64,000 bases of DNA from positions 368,773-432,772 of the forward strand of contig CAWATZ010000014.1 of the NCBI GenBank assembly GCA_963784995.1, read 5' to 3'. Positions 46,413-55,366 of the stretch are shown in pieces; the stretch's first letter is position 1; each line of letters begins with the position of its first letter. This DNA comes from CAWATZ01 sp963784995. Lineage in GTDB: Bacteria > Planctomycetota > Planctomycetia > Gemmatales > Gemmataceae. The notes below the pieces were generated by a model that worked only from the letters and a program-made list of their open reading frames with translations, was not told where the DNA came from and did no database searches. The position numbers were made by a program, and so were the translations under genes.

Positions 46413-48513
46413 ATGAACCGTCGAGCGTTGCTGTGCTGTCTGCTGGTGCTGCTGGTGCCGGCGGTGGGATTGGCTCAGAGGAAACGGCCCATGACCGTCG
46501 ATGACCTGTTCAAGTTCAAGCGTCTCTCCGATCCGCAGATCAGTCCCGACGGCCGGTTCGTGGCCTACGTCGTCGGCACGGCTGATCTGGCCGGCAACAA
46601 GACCTCCTCCAGCATCTGGCTGGCCCCGACCGACGGCGGCGAGCCGAGGCCTCTGACCAACACCACCAAGAAGGACCGCTCCCCACGCTGGAGCCCCGAC
46701 GGCAAGCAGGTCCTGTTCGAGTCCAGCCGCTCCGGCGACGGCCAGCTGTGGATCATCGACGTGGCCGGCGGCGAGGCCCGGCAGGTGACCAACCTCAGCA
46801 CCGAGGCCAGCTCGCCGACCTGGTCGCCGGACGGCAAGTCAATCGCCTTTGTGTCCGCCGTCTATCCCGACTTCAGCGACAAGCCCTTCAAGGAAAGCAA
46901 CGAGGCAAACAAGAAGAAAAAGGAGGAGATCGAGAAGAGCCCGGTCAAGGCCAAGGTCTTCACCCGGCTGTTCTATCGCCACTGGGACTCCTGGGTCGAG
47001 GACAAACGGCAGCACCTGTTTGTCATTGCCGCTCCGACCTCCAGCACGCCGATTCCGGAGCCGAAGGACGTGACCCCCGGCGACCGCGACGCCTATCCGA
47101 CCTCGACCACGTTCTCCAGCAGCGTCGATTTCACCTTCAGCCCCGACAGCAAGTACCTGGTCTTCACCGCCCCGCCGGAGCGCGACGAGGCCTGGAGCAC
47201 CGCGTACGATATCCTCCGGGTGCCGGTCAGCGGCGGCACGGTCGAGACGCTGACCCGCGACAACAAGGCGGCCGACTCCGGTCCGCAGTTCTCTCCCGAC
47301 GGCAAGCACCTGGCTTTCCGCAGCCAGCGCAAGCCCGGCTACGAGGCCGACAAGTGGGAGCTGCTGGTCGTCGCGGTCGATCCCAGCGGCGCCTGGAAGG
47401 GCAAGCCCCGGAGCCTGACCCGGGAGCTGGATCGCTCGGTCGAGGAGTTCATCTGGACCGGTGCGGATTCGCTGCTGTTCTCGGCCGAGGATGGAGCCGC
47501 GCAGTGCCGCGTCCTCTCGGTCAAGCTGAATGAGACGCCGCAAAAGCTGAACCTGGGCGACGTCTCGGGAACGCTGCGCTCGTTCAGCCAGGCGGGTGGG
47601 AAGATCGCGTTTTCCGTGGCCAAGATGCAGCATCCGCCCGAGGTGTACGTCAGCCACGGGCGGCAAGGCGGTCAACGTCAGCCAGGCCAACACGGCCCTG
47701 CTCACCCAGATCGACATGGTCAAGCCGGAGAGCGTGACGGTCAAGGTCGAGGGGGCCGACATGCAGATGTGGATCCTCAAGCCGCCGGGCTTCGATCCGA
47801 GCAAGAAATGGCCGGTGGTCTACATGGTTCACGGCGGCCCGCAGGGGGCGTGGGAGGACGGCTGGAGCTACCGCTGGTGCCCGGAGTTGTGGGCGGCCCA
47901 GGGCTACGTCATCGCCCTGCCCAATCCGCGCGGCAGCACCGGCTTCGGCCAGAAGTTCACCGACGACATCAGCGGCGACTGGGGCGGCAAGTGCTACGAA
48001 GACCTCATGAAAGGCGTCGATTACGTGGAGAAACTGCCCTACGTCGATAAGGACCGGATCGCCGCGGCGGGAGCGTCGTTTGGCGGCTACGTGATGAACT
48101 GGTTCGCGGTCAGCACCGGCCGCTTCAAGACTCTGATCACGCACTGCAGCGTCTGGAACTTCGAGAGCATGTATCCGACCACGGACGAGCTGTGGTTCGA
48201 CGAATGGGAGCATGGCGGCCCGCCGTGGGGCCCCAACCGCCAGTCCTACGAGAAGCACTCGCCGCACCGCAAGGCCGGCAACCTGGGCAAGTTCAAGACG
48301 CCGATGCTGGTCATCCACAACGACCTGGACTTCCGCTGCCCGCTGGGACAGGGACAGGAACTGTTCGGCTGCTTGCAGCGGCAAGGAGTGCCGTCGCGGT
48401 TCGTGAACTTCCCCGACGAGGGGCACTGGGTCCTCAAGCCGGCCAACAGCGAATACTGGCACAAGGAGGTGTTTGGCTGGCTGAAGAAGTATTGCCCGCC
48501 GGGGGGGAGATAA
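46413..48513 (+). CDS. S9-family prolyl oligopeptidase, one apparent frameshift
   Basis: Exported serine peptidase: the signal peptide (LLCCLLVLLVPAVGLAQ) is followed by a WD40-like TolB/PD40 propeller (SPDG repeats, e.g. LSDPQISPDGRFVAY, SPRWSPDGKQVLF) and a C-terminal alpha/beta-hydrolase domain. The triad is in GASFGGYV (Ser), HNDLDFRCP (Asp) and PDEGHWV (His). Near base 47655 the frame shifts by one extra base between the propeller and hydrolase linker; removal gives a 699-residue protein of normal size. It probably degrades peptides outside the cytoplasm. A 36-base piece of its 3' end recurs at 52238. Confidence 0.85.
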
Positions 48514-48521
48514 GAGGCTGT

Positions 48522-48607
48522 TCCAGGAAAGGCGAGCGGCGCGGCGTCAGCCCGCCGGTGAAGGCCGATACCGGCGGGCTGACGCCGCGCCGCTCGCCTT
48601 TCCTGGA
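48522..48607. repeat. 38-bp inverted repeat after the peptidase gene (copy 2)
   Basis: Arms 48522-48559 and 48570-48607 are perfectly complementary. The inner 31 or more bases are identical to the palindrome at 32051-32120, so both are members of one dispersed family found 3' of genes. It could act as a terminator for the peptidase. Confidence 0.9.
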
Positions 48608-48694
48608 GGAGGTCTGAGTCAAAGAACACGACGTTGCCAGGATGTTCGCGTCCTTGTTTGTGCCTTTTTCCGATTGATCGATTGGGAGACTGCC

Positions 48695-48922
48695 ATGATC
48701 GAACTGACCCAGGAGCAACGGCAAGAACTCAGTGCCCCGGAACCAACGGCTATCGACCCCGAAACGAAGGAAGAATACGTGCTCGTTCGCAAGGAAGTGT
48801 ACGCACGCATCCGGGCCTTGCTCGAGGACGATTTCGATCCCCGGGACGCCTACCCGTTGGTGGACCGGATCATGGGCGAGGACGACGCGAACGATCCCAC
48901 GCTCGAAAGCTACCAAACATGA
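48695..48922 (+). CDS. Putative antitoxin of the MazF pair
   Basis: Acidic 75-residue protein immediately before a MazF-type toxin, with a TGA/ATG overlap. ATG 48695 has GGGAG six bases upstream. The sequence (IELTQEQRQELSA start, EEYVLVRKEVYARIRALLEDDFD middle, DDANDPTLESYQ end) is helical and acidic, as in MazF-neutralising peptides. The 'LVRKEVYxRIRxLL' core resembles small planctomycetal and cyanobacterial antitoxins, but no classic MazE AbrB fold can be seen. It would bind and inhibit the toxin and repress the operon. Confidence 0.78.
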   Translation: MIELTQEQRQELSAPEPTAIDPETKEEYVLVRKEVYARIRALLEDDFDPRDAYPLVDRIMGEDDANDPTLESYQT

Positions 48923-49275
48923 CCAAACGAGGCGACGTTGTTCGGGTGCAGTTTCCCCTGGTTGGCGGAGCGCCGGGCAAGAAGCGTCCAGCCGTTGTCA
49001 TTCAGTGCGACCGGCTGAACAACCAGATCCAGAACACAATCGTCGCAATGGTCACTGGCAACACCCGGCTGGTTGGGGTCGAGCCCACACAGTTCTTGAT
49101 TGACTCCTCCACGCCGGAAGGTGCGTCTTCGGGTTTGGTCTATGCGTCCGCCGTCAAATGCGAGAACCTGATCACGATCGCCCAGGCGGACATTCTGCAG
49201 ACGCTCGGTCACCTCTCGGACGTTCTCAAGCAGAAGTTGAACGACTGCTTGAAGGCGGCGCTGGAGATTCCGTAG
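48919..49275 (+). CDS. MazF/PemK-family endoribonuclease toxin
   Basis: 118-residue type II toxin that cuts RNA at short motifs. KRGDVVRVQFPLVGGAPGKKRPAVVIQ is the family N-terminus (with the PGKKRPAVVI signature carrying the catalytic arginine/lysine), and ASAVKCENLITI with ADILQTLGHLS forms the C-terminal sheet and helix, including the threonine/serine-equivalent position of the active site. The start overlaps the antitoxin stop (ATGA). Length and motifs appear intact, so the toxin is likely functional. Confidence 0.92.
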   Translation: MTKRGDVVRVQFPLVGGAPGKKRPAVVIQCDRLNNQIQNTIVAMVTGNTRLVGVEPTQFLIDSSTPEGASSGLVYASAVKCENLITIAQADILQTLGHLSDVLKQKLNDCLKAALEIP

Positions 49276-49648
49276 CCAGCAGTCCGAGATGTCAGCTCCG
49301 GGCCGTTATTCTCGGGGGATCAATGGCAGAGGGCTGGCCGTAACAACCCTTTGCGTCCGGCGCGAAACGCCGAGACTTGCACTCTGCGACGACGTGGTGC
49401 GGTTTCTGCTTGCTGCGCTGCCGCCTCCTTTTGAACTGTTTGTTTGGCGGCTGGAACCGAGAATTGGCATGGGGAAAACCAGCGAGGAGCTTTTCGCTCG
49501 AGCGCTGCATGGCGAGTCTGACGGAGGTTCTAGCCATACAATGAGGGCAACCGACTTGCTGCTGCGCCTGACGTGAGTATCGGGAAACCTTTGGCACTGA
49601 TCGTACATCGGGTTCCGAAGTGTTGAGTGGAGCCCAGGGAGAACCGCC
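49276..49648. other. Intergenic region without recognised gene
   Basis: No coding stretch with recognisable domains is visible on either strand. It separates the toxin operon from the WD40 gene and must hold the promoter of the latter, but no convincing -35/-10 pair could be picked. Confidence 0.5.
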
Positions 49649-52153
49649 ATGTCCACTGCCAGTCTGGGAAGATGGGTGGCCTGCGTCGCCCTCTGCGTTG
49701 CCTTGCCGACCTGGGGCCAGGAGCCGCCGAAAGAGGCTCGGCCCGCCAGGACCCGCATCGACCTCCACGGCGACCCGCTGCCGAAGGGCGCGGTAGCCCG
49801 ACTCGGTTCGGTGCGCTTCCGCCACGAGGGGGCCGTGCGTTCCGTGGCGTTCTCCGCGGACGGCAAGCTCCTCGCCGCGTCAAGCGACGGCCGGAACATG
49901 GTGGTCCTCTGGGAGCGCAGCACTGGCCGGAAGGTCCGCGAGATCCTCGCGCCCGGGCCGCCAGCTCGCCTCCGTTTCTCCCCCAGCGGCAAGCGGCTCT
50001 ACGGCTTCTCCCGAACGATCCACGTCTGGGACGTCGAGACCGGGACGGACGCCAAAGGCCTCCCTCCGCCGCCGGCAGATGCGTGGGGGCTTGGGTATTC
50101 GCCTGATGCCCGAGAGGCTCTCCTGTTTCAGCACAAGAAGAAGGAGATCGTCCGCTGGGACATCGAGATGGGCAAGGAGCTGGGTCGCTACCCCCAACCA
50201 AAAGGATACCCCGGCGCGGTCGCCAGGGTGGGCGACCAGCTGCTCATGGCGCCTCAGCTCACTGGTAATGCGATCGAGGTGTGGGACGTTGCTCGGGAGA
50301 AGCTGCTCTGGTCGGTGGAGACGGTCCGTGAGAAGGACGATACCGGCTGGCTGATGACTTTTTCGTCGGAGGGGAAGCTTTTCGCCATCGCATCGCCTCC
50401 CCGGGTGATTTCGGTCTACGAATCCCTCACCGGGAAGCTGATCCGCCGCTTCGAGGCAGATGCCATCGGCAATTACTACTCGCTCTCCTTCAGTCCGGAT
50501 GGGCGGACGGTTGCTGCCAGCAACCGGGACGGCGTTCTGCGGCTCTGGGACATGGAGAGCGGTCGGGAACGGGTCAAGATCCCTGCGATTCAGGGTTGGA
50601 CGACGGAGGTCTTCTTCGCCCCAGACTCGAAGAGCTTCGCAACGGGCGGCCCCAACAACGCGCACGCAGTCCTCCTCTGGGAGACGACCACGGGCAAGCC
50701 GATCGATCCCTTCCCGGGACACAGCAGCCTTGTCTCGTCCGTTTCGTTCGCCCCTGACGGCCAGACAGCGGCGACCTCTTCGTGGTTCCGCGGCGACCCA
50801 ATCGTACGACTTTGGGACCCGCAGAGCGGCCGGCTCTTGCGGTCACTGGAGGCCCGAGGCAGCCACGGCGTGTCCGCAGTAGCCTTCTCCCCGGATGGTG
50901 CAATGCTCGCGGCGTGCGGTTGGTTTGGCGCGAACAACGTGTGGATCTGGGACGTTGCCTCAGGTCGCCAGCGGCATGCGCTGGCAGGCCACGAGGCTGG
51001 CTGCAACTGCGTGGCGTTCTCGCCGGACGGCAAGCGCCTGGCGTCCGGAGACCACTACTATAACCGCAGGGGGGAGTATGAAGGCCGACTGTGCATCTGG
51101 GACGTGGAGGCCGGGAAACGGCTTCGTGAGATCCGGGGCACGCCTGGCGCCATCCAGCAGGTGCTGTTCACCCGCGACGGGCGGCAGGTCGTGGCAGCAG
51201 CTGACGGCGTTCACGTCTATGACGCCGATACCGGGCAACGTGTCGGTGAGCCATTCCAGGCCTCAAACCGGATCTGGGGACTGGCCCTGTCACTGGACGG
51301 CCGACTGCTGGCGACCACGGACGACCACGGCCCGGCGCGGCTCTGGGAGTTGGCGACGCGCCGGGAGATTCCCCTGACGATGCCTGGCAGTAAGAGCACC
51401 GCTGTCGGTTTCACCCCGGACGGGCGCACCCTGGTGGCCGCGGGATCGGAGGGGTTGGTTTTCCTGTACCACTGGCCCTCGGGTGAAACCGTCGGAAAGC
51501 TCTCGGGGCATGCTGGCATCGGCAAGCGGGTCTTTGTTTCCCCGGACGGCCGACGGCTGGCAACGGCCTGGAACGATGAGTCCTCGGCGCTGATCTGGGA
51601 CGTGGCTGGCCTGGTGAACCGGCCCTTGCCCGCCGTGGCCCGGCCCGGCCGGGCCGACCTGGAGCGCTGGTGGGCAGACCTGCGCAACGACAAGCCCGGT
51701 GAGGCCTACAAGGCCGTCTGGCGCTTTGTGGCTGTTCCGGAGCAGGCGCTGCCGTTCCTGGCCGGGGCGCTCCAGCCGGTCAAAGCCCCCGAGCCCGCGG
51801 CAGTGGCCCGCTTGATCGAGGACCTGGACAGCTCCGAGTTCAAAGTCCGTGAGAGAGCATCGCAGAACCTGGAGCAGCTCGGCGAAGCCGTGGTGAGCGC
51901 TCTCCGGCAGGCGAAGAAGGGCGAAGTCTCTGCCGAGCAGAAGCGACGCATCGACCAGTTGCTGGCCGACCTGGACGGCCCGGTCCTTGGTCCGGAGCAG
52001 GTGCGTGCGATCCGCGCGGTGGCGATTCTGGAGCAGATTGGCACTGCGGAAGCCCGGAAGCTCCTGACGAGGCTGGCCGGCGGCGCCGCTGGCGCTCGCT
52101 TGACCCAGGAGGCAAAGCCGGGGCTTGACCGGCTGAAAAAGGGGGCGAGGTAG
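49649..52153 (+). CDS. Exported WD40-repeat protein with C-terminal HEAT-like region
   Basis: 834-residue protein with a signal peptide (VACVALCVALPTWGQ) and AGGGAG eight bases before ATG. It comprises about twelve WD40/PQQ-type blades with 'FSPDGxxLAxxxxDGxxxLWD' patterns between about 45 and 670, then a conserved planctomycetal tail: RWWADLRNDKPGEAYKAVWRFVA, LIEDLDSSEFKVRERASQNLEQLGEAVVSAL (HEAT-like) and a final EQIGTAEARKLLTRLAGG. Such two-module proteins are typical of Gemmataceae and presumably serve as periplasmic or surface scaffolds. Intact, no neighbours in the same transcript. Confidence 0.88.
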   Translation: MSTASLGRWVACVALCVALPTWGQEPPKEARPARTRIDLHGDPLPKGAVARLGSVRFRHEGAVRSVAFSADGKLLAASSDGRNMVVLWERSTGRKVREILAPGPPARLRFSPSGKRLYGFSRTIHVWDVETGTDAKGLPPPPADAWGLGYSPDAREALLFQHKKKEIVRWDIEMGKELGRYPQPKGYPGAVARVGDQLLMAPQLTGNAIEVWDVAREKLLWSVETVREKDDTGWLMTFSSEGKLFAIASPPRVISVYESLTGKLIRRFEADAIGNYYSLSFSPDGRTVAASNRDGVLRLWDMESGRERVKIPAIQGWTTEVFFAPDSKSFATGGPNNAHAVLLWETTTGKPIDPFPGHSSLVSSVSFAPDGQTAATSSWFRGDPIVRLWDPQSGRLLRSLEARGSHGVSAVAFSPDGAMLAACGWFGANNVWIWDVASGRQRHALAGHEAGCNCVAFSPDGKRLASGDHYYNRRGEYEGRLCIWDVEAGKRLREIRGTPGAIQQVLFTRDGRQVVAAADGVHVYDADTGQRVGEPFQASNRIWGLALSLDGRLLATTDDHGPARLWELATRREIPLTMPGSKSTAVGFTPDGRTLVAAGSEGLVFLYHWPSGETVGKLSGHAGIGKRVFVSPDGRRLATAWNDESSALIWDVAGLVNRPLPAVARPGRADLERWWADLRNDKPGEAYKAVWRFVAVPEQALPFLAGALQPVKAPEPAAVARLIEDLDSSEFKVRERASQNLEQLGEAVVSALRQAKKGEVSAEQKRRIDQLLADLDGPVLGPEQVRAIRAVAILEQIGTAEARKLLTRLAGGAAGARLTQEAKPGLDRLKKGAR

Positions 52154-52237
52154 CAGCGGTCAGCTGGATCGACCACGGACCGCCGATCACACGGTTGCGG
52201 CGCACCAACGGACCACACTGAGGGCGTAGGTTCTTGG

Positions 52238-52273
52238 TTGGCTGAAGAAGTATTGCCCGCCGGAGGGAGATAG
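52238..52273 (+). other. Orphan copy of the S9 peptidase 3' end
   Basis: Thirty-odd bases reproduce the last codons of the peptidase at about 48478-48513 (GWLKKYCPP...), with one G to A change and one base fewer in the G run. No other peptidase sequence surrounds it. It is the tip of an otherwise lost duplicate or a conversion tract. Confidence 0.7.
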
Positions 52274-52387
52274 ACCAGTTGCCTGTCAACCACTGGACGC
52301 AACTCGTACAGTAACAATGGTGCCTGCCCCGAAAGGGGATGTGGTAACGGGGGGAGGCCGGTCTAGACGGGCGCTCCCCCACTTTGT

Positions 52388-54037
52388 TCAGGACCAGTCC
52401 CGCCCAAATTCGGGCTCAAGTGCGAGGTCCACCGGAGGGAATTGATCCGGCGCACGATTCGCCCGGTAATGCTGCCTATCAGTGTCCTCAGTACACTCAA
52501 TCACCGGCCAGGCCAGCGATTCGCTGGTTGTGAGGATCTGCCTGCTCTGCGGGTCGCAATTGGCCACGCTCAGTCGAAGTCTTGCCAAGCAAGGCATTCG
52601 GGTCAGCTGGGTTGCCAGGCCGGAAGAAAACCCCCAAGGGGGTTCTAGTTGGTATCCGGATTCTCCCACAGAGAGCCAAGTCAAATGACGAAGATTCGCT
52701 GAAGCCAGAAGCTTTTGCAGATCCTTGTCCATCATCCGAGAATTAACAACATTCAGCGAGCGTAAGTGGTCCAGACCGGGTGCGGATGCCAATGCGATTG
52801 CCCCTTCCGTTCCCATCCGCGAGTAACCCAGGTTCAGATGTACCAGCGAACGCACCTTCCAGGAGGAGAACAGGGCACGGGCCACAGTGCCGGTGAAATT
52901 GGGATCCAAGACTGTCAGAGAGCTAAGGTTACTCACTCCAGCAGATCCAGCGATTGCTGAGGCCAATTCTTCGGTGACGTCGCAGAAGTCCAGACTTAAT
53001 TCCCTTAACACCCATCGGCCGGAACCGTCGATGCACCGCCTGATGTCGAGAGCGCTCAGGGGGAAAAGGCGCAGATGAAGTGATTGAATGGGACATTGGG
53101 CCAGTCGCTCCAAGAACGACGGCGCCGCAGGGAGATCGACGGTCGCGGAATCTGGTCCCAGATGAAGTTCCTGAAGGGATGCCGGAAGTCGATCATGAAG
53201 AAGGCACAAGGCTTCATTGTGCGGACGCGGGAGGGTTAATTGGAGAGAGGCGAGCTGCTTCCAGAACGGCGTCGCGGACAACTTCTGAAGCAAGTCAATC
53301 CCTGCGAAACCTGGGAGAATAACCGACTTCAGCTCTCTCCATTGCTCCGCGAATGCCAGGCCGCCGTCCGAGAACCATGCTCCAGGAGAATGCGGCCAGG
53401 AACCCAGAGTTGGTATCTGCAATTGTGTCAGCTGGCGGAGCAGTGGGAGACGTTCAAACCTGCGACGCGCATCCGCATCAAAATCAACCTGGGTACACCT
53501 CAGGGCGCGGAGCCGAGTCAGGTGTGGCGACTCCAGCAGAAGCACCAGGTTGCTTCGCGGGTCTTTATGCGGCCCCTGATGATGAATCCGCAGCGTCTCG
53601 ACGTACTTCCACTCCTCGCATGCGGCCACGTGCCGGATCAGGTCATCGGAAGCGCGATGCCAGCCCGTCAGCCGCACGTCGCGGACCGGCTCCAGGGCCA
53701 GCATCTGCCGGCGGTGGTGGAGGAAGTGCTGCAGGTGCAGATGGACGTACTCGATGAAGCCGCGGCGGAAGCGCACCTTCTTGAAGACGAAGTGCGAGCC
53801 GCACCAGGCCGGGCCGTAGCGTTTCAGCAAGCGCAGCTCGCGTGCTTCCAGCTCGCTCTGGCGTGGGTCTTCTGGCGGCAGCTGGCTGCGTCGGACCTGG
53901 GTGCGGATGAACTCGGCCCGGGCGACGTTGGCCTCGTCGCCCTGTTCCTCGAACCAGTCGGCGCAGACCAGCCGCAGCGCGTCGTCCTCGGGCGCTTCGC
54001 GGATGGCGGCGATCAGGGCGGCACGATCGGTCAGCAT
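52388..54037 (-). CDS. TIGR02996-domain protein with leucine-rich-like repeats
   Basis: 549-residue protein whose first 50 residues (ALIAAIREAPEDDALRLVCADWFEEQGDEANVARAEFIR) are the TIGR02996 domain, an expanded family named from Gemmata obscuriglobus and almost confined to its relatives. The remainder has irregular leucine-rich repeats, for example VLRELSLDFCDV, LSSLTVLDPNFTG and LRSLNVVNSRMMD, of the type that normally follow this domain. No signal peptide; probably a cytosolic protein-interaction scaffold. The 3' region has lower G+C than the 5' domain, suggesting domain shuffling. Confidence 0.9.
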   Translation of the reverse strand: MLTDRAALIAAIREAPEDDALRLVCADWFEEQGDEANVARAEFIRTQVRRSQLPPEDPRQSELEARELRLLKRYGPAWCGSHFVFKKVRFRRGFIEYVHLHLQHFLHHRRQMLALEPVRDVRLTGWHRASDDLIRHVAACEEWKYVETLRIHHQGPHKDPRSNLVLLLESPHLTRLRALRCTQVDFDADARRRFERLPLLRQLTQLQIPTLGSWPHSPGAWFSDGGLAFAEQWRELKSVILPGFAGIDLLQKLSATPFWKQLASLQLTLPRPHNEALCLLHDRLPASLQELHLGPDSATVDLPAAPSFLERLAQCPIQSLHLRLFPLSALDIRRCIDGSGRWVLRELSLDFCDVTEELASAIAGSAGVSNLSSLTVLDPNFTGTVARALFSSWKVRSLVHLNLGYSRMGTEGAIALASAPGLDHLRSLNVVNSRMMDKDLQKLLASANLRHLTWLSVGESGYQLEPPWGFSSGLATQLTRMPCLARLRLSVANCDPQSRQILTTSESLAWPVIECTEDTDRQHYRANRAPDQFPPVDLALEPEFGRDWS

Positions 54038-54109
54038 CTCGGCATCCCCTGGCGTCCCGAAGTGGAAGGGAGGGCCCTTCGGGGGCCTCTCCTGGCCCTC
54101 GCACGCCCA

Positions 54110-54370
54110 TCACGTGGTTCCGGCGCGCACCACCTGCCCGCACTGGGGGCACTTGACCTTCATCCCGGCCCGATCCGCCTTGACCTTGAGGGTTGTGCCG
54201 CAACCTGAACAGGGAAAGGCCATTCGAGCCGGGGTCTCCCGGGCTGGTTCCTGCGGTTCCTGCTCCAGAGGGTCGCCTTCTGCCGGCACGAGCCCCCGAC
54301 GCCGCCGGAAAGCAAGCCAGACGCCCACAAACAGGAGCAGAAGCACCAGACCGATGATTCCCGCGACCAC
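54110..54370 (-). CDS. Small membrane-anchored zinc-ribbon protein
   Basis: 86-residue protein: one N-terminal transmembrane helix (GIIGLVLLLLFVGVWLAF), a basic stop-transfer RRRRG, an acidic linker, then a zinc ribbon with two CxxC knuckles (FPCSGCG and KCPQCGQ) separated by KVKADRAGMKV, similar to the MJ0042 type. Many planctomycetal proteins bear this ribbon at their cytosolic end. Function unknown; it follows the DUF1583 remnant by 45 bases. Confidence 0.8.
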   Translation of the reverse strand: MVAGIIGLVLLLLFVGVWLAFRRRRGLVPAEGDPLEQEPQEPARETPARMAFPCSGCGTTLKVKADRAGMKVKCPQCGQVVRAGTT

Positions 54371-54415
54371 CAGCCACGGCCGTGAGCGGTTGGCCGGGCT
54401 CGTCCGAAGCGGACG

Positions 54416-55238
54416 CTAGACCTGCCGTGATTGGACCGGCGGATCGACCGGGTTGACAGCGGGTTCAGTGGCTAGCTCGGGCGCGGGTTTGGTGCTGCGG
54501 ATTTTCAAACTCACCAGCCGGACGTCCAGGGCGTTCAGACTCTCGTTGTTGTTGGCGATGAAGCGCACCAGGGGCAGGTCTTCCTCGGTGAACTCGCCCC
54601 GGGCGACTTCCTGGAGCGGATGGTTCAGGCCGTCCGCTGCGTGGTAGGAGAGGAGCTTGCCCTTGCGCACCAGGCGGAGCTGTCCGGTCATCGCCTCGGG
54701 CCGGCGCTTGCTGGTACAGCTTCTGCTGGTACTTTGGCTCCTTGCGAAGTAGCTCTCGGCCACGAACTGATTCCCCTTCTGGGGGGTCAGGAAACGACCG
54801 ATCTTTGCGAATTTCTTCTGATCAAACGTGTTGGCGACATTCAGGCGCGACGCCGTGCCCATTGCCGGTCTTCGGCTGATCGGAGGACACCCATTCGTAG
54901 ACGCCGGTGATCTCGAAATCGCCGGTGAGGGGATGATCCAGCCGAACTCCCATCAGCTGAACATTCTTCGTTGCGGCGGCGGGGAATCGTGATTCGCAAG
55001 CCGGCTTCTTCCGGCTTGATCACTGCCTGGGGATTGCTTCTTGACCAGTTCCGGAGTGGCGCAACGGGACTCTCGTCCTTCGCGAAAATCCTGGAAGATG
55101 TCCTCCAAGCGGTGCTTGCTCGGGCTGCGGTACCCCTGCCGGCTCCTGTGCCGGGAGAAGCAGCGTCGGGATCAGGAGAAGACCGACCAGCGCGGAAACG
55201 GAGAATGTCTGAACGGGCTTGAGCTGAGGAACAAGCAA
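54416..55238 (-). pseudogene. DUF1583 protein, disrupted by at least four frameshifts
   Basis: Secreted DUF1583-type protein, a family found in planctomycetes. A TTG/ATG-like start near 55238 gives a signal peptide (TFSVSALVGLLLIPTLLLPAQ), then segments HRLEDIFQDFREG, AVIKPEEAGLRITIPRRRN, NVQLMGVRLDHPLTGDFEITGVYEWVS, RLNVANTFDQKKFAKIGRF and GQLRLVRKGKLLSYH...LDVRLVSLKIRS follow in order but in changing frames. Breaks fall near the ends of each segment, and two further compensating shifts are likely around 54710. So many breaks in 800 bases argue for a decayed gene, although a poor-quality patch of sequence would look the same. Confidence 0.75.
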
Positions 55239-55366
55239 GGGGTCGTGGACATGGCGTGGGACCTCCGGGGCTCAAGCTTTCCCGTGGATCTGTCAAACAG
55301 GAACGCCTGGCGCTCTCCCTGGTACTGTAAGGGTCCGGATCGTTTCCTGCAACCGCGCCGGGAACG

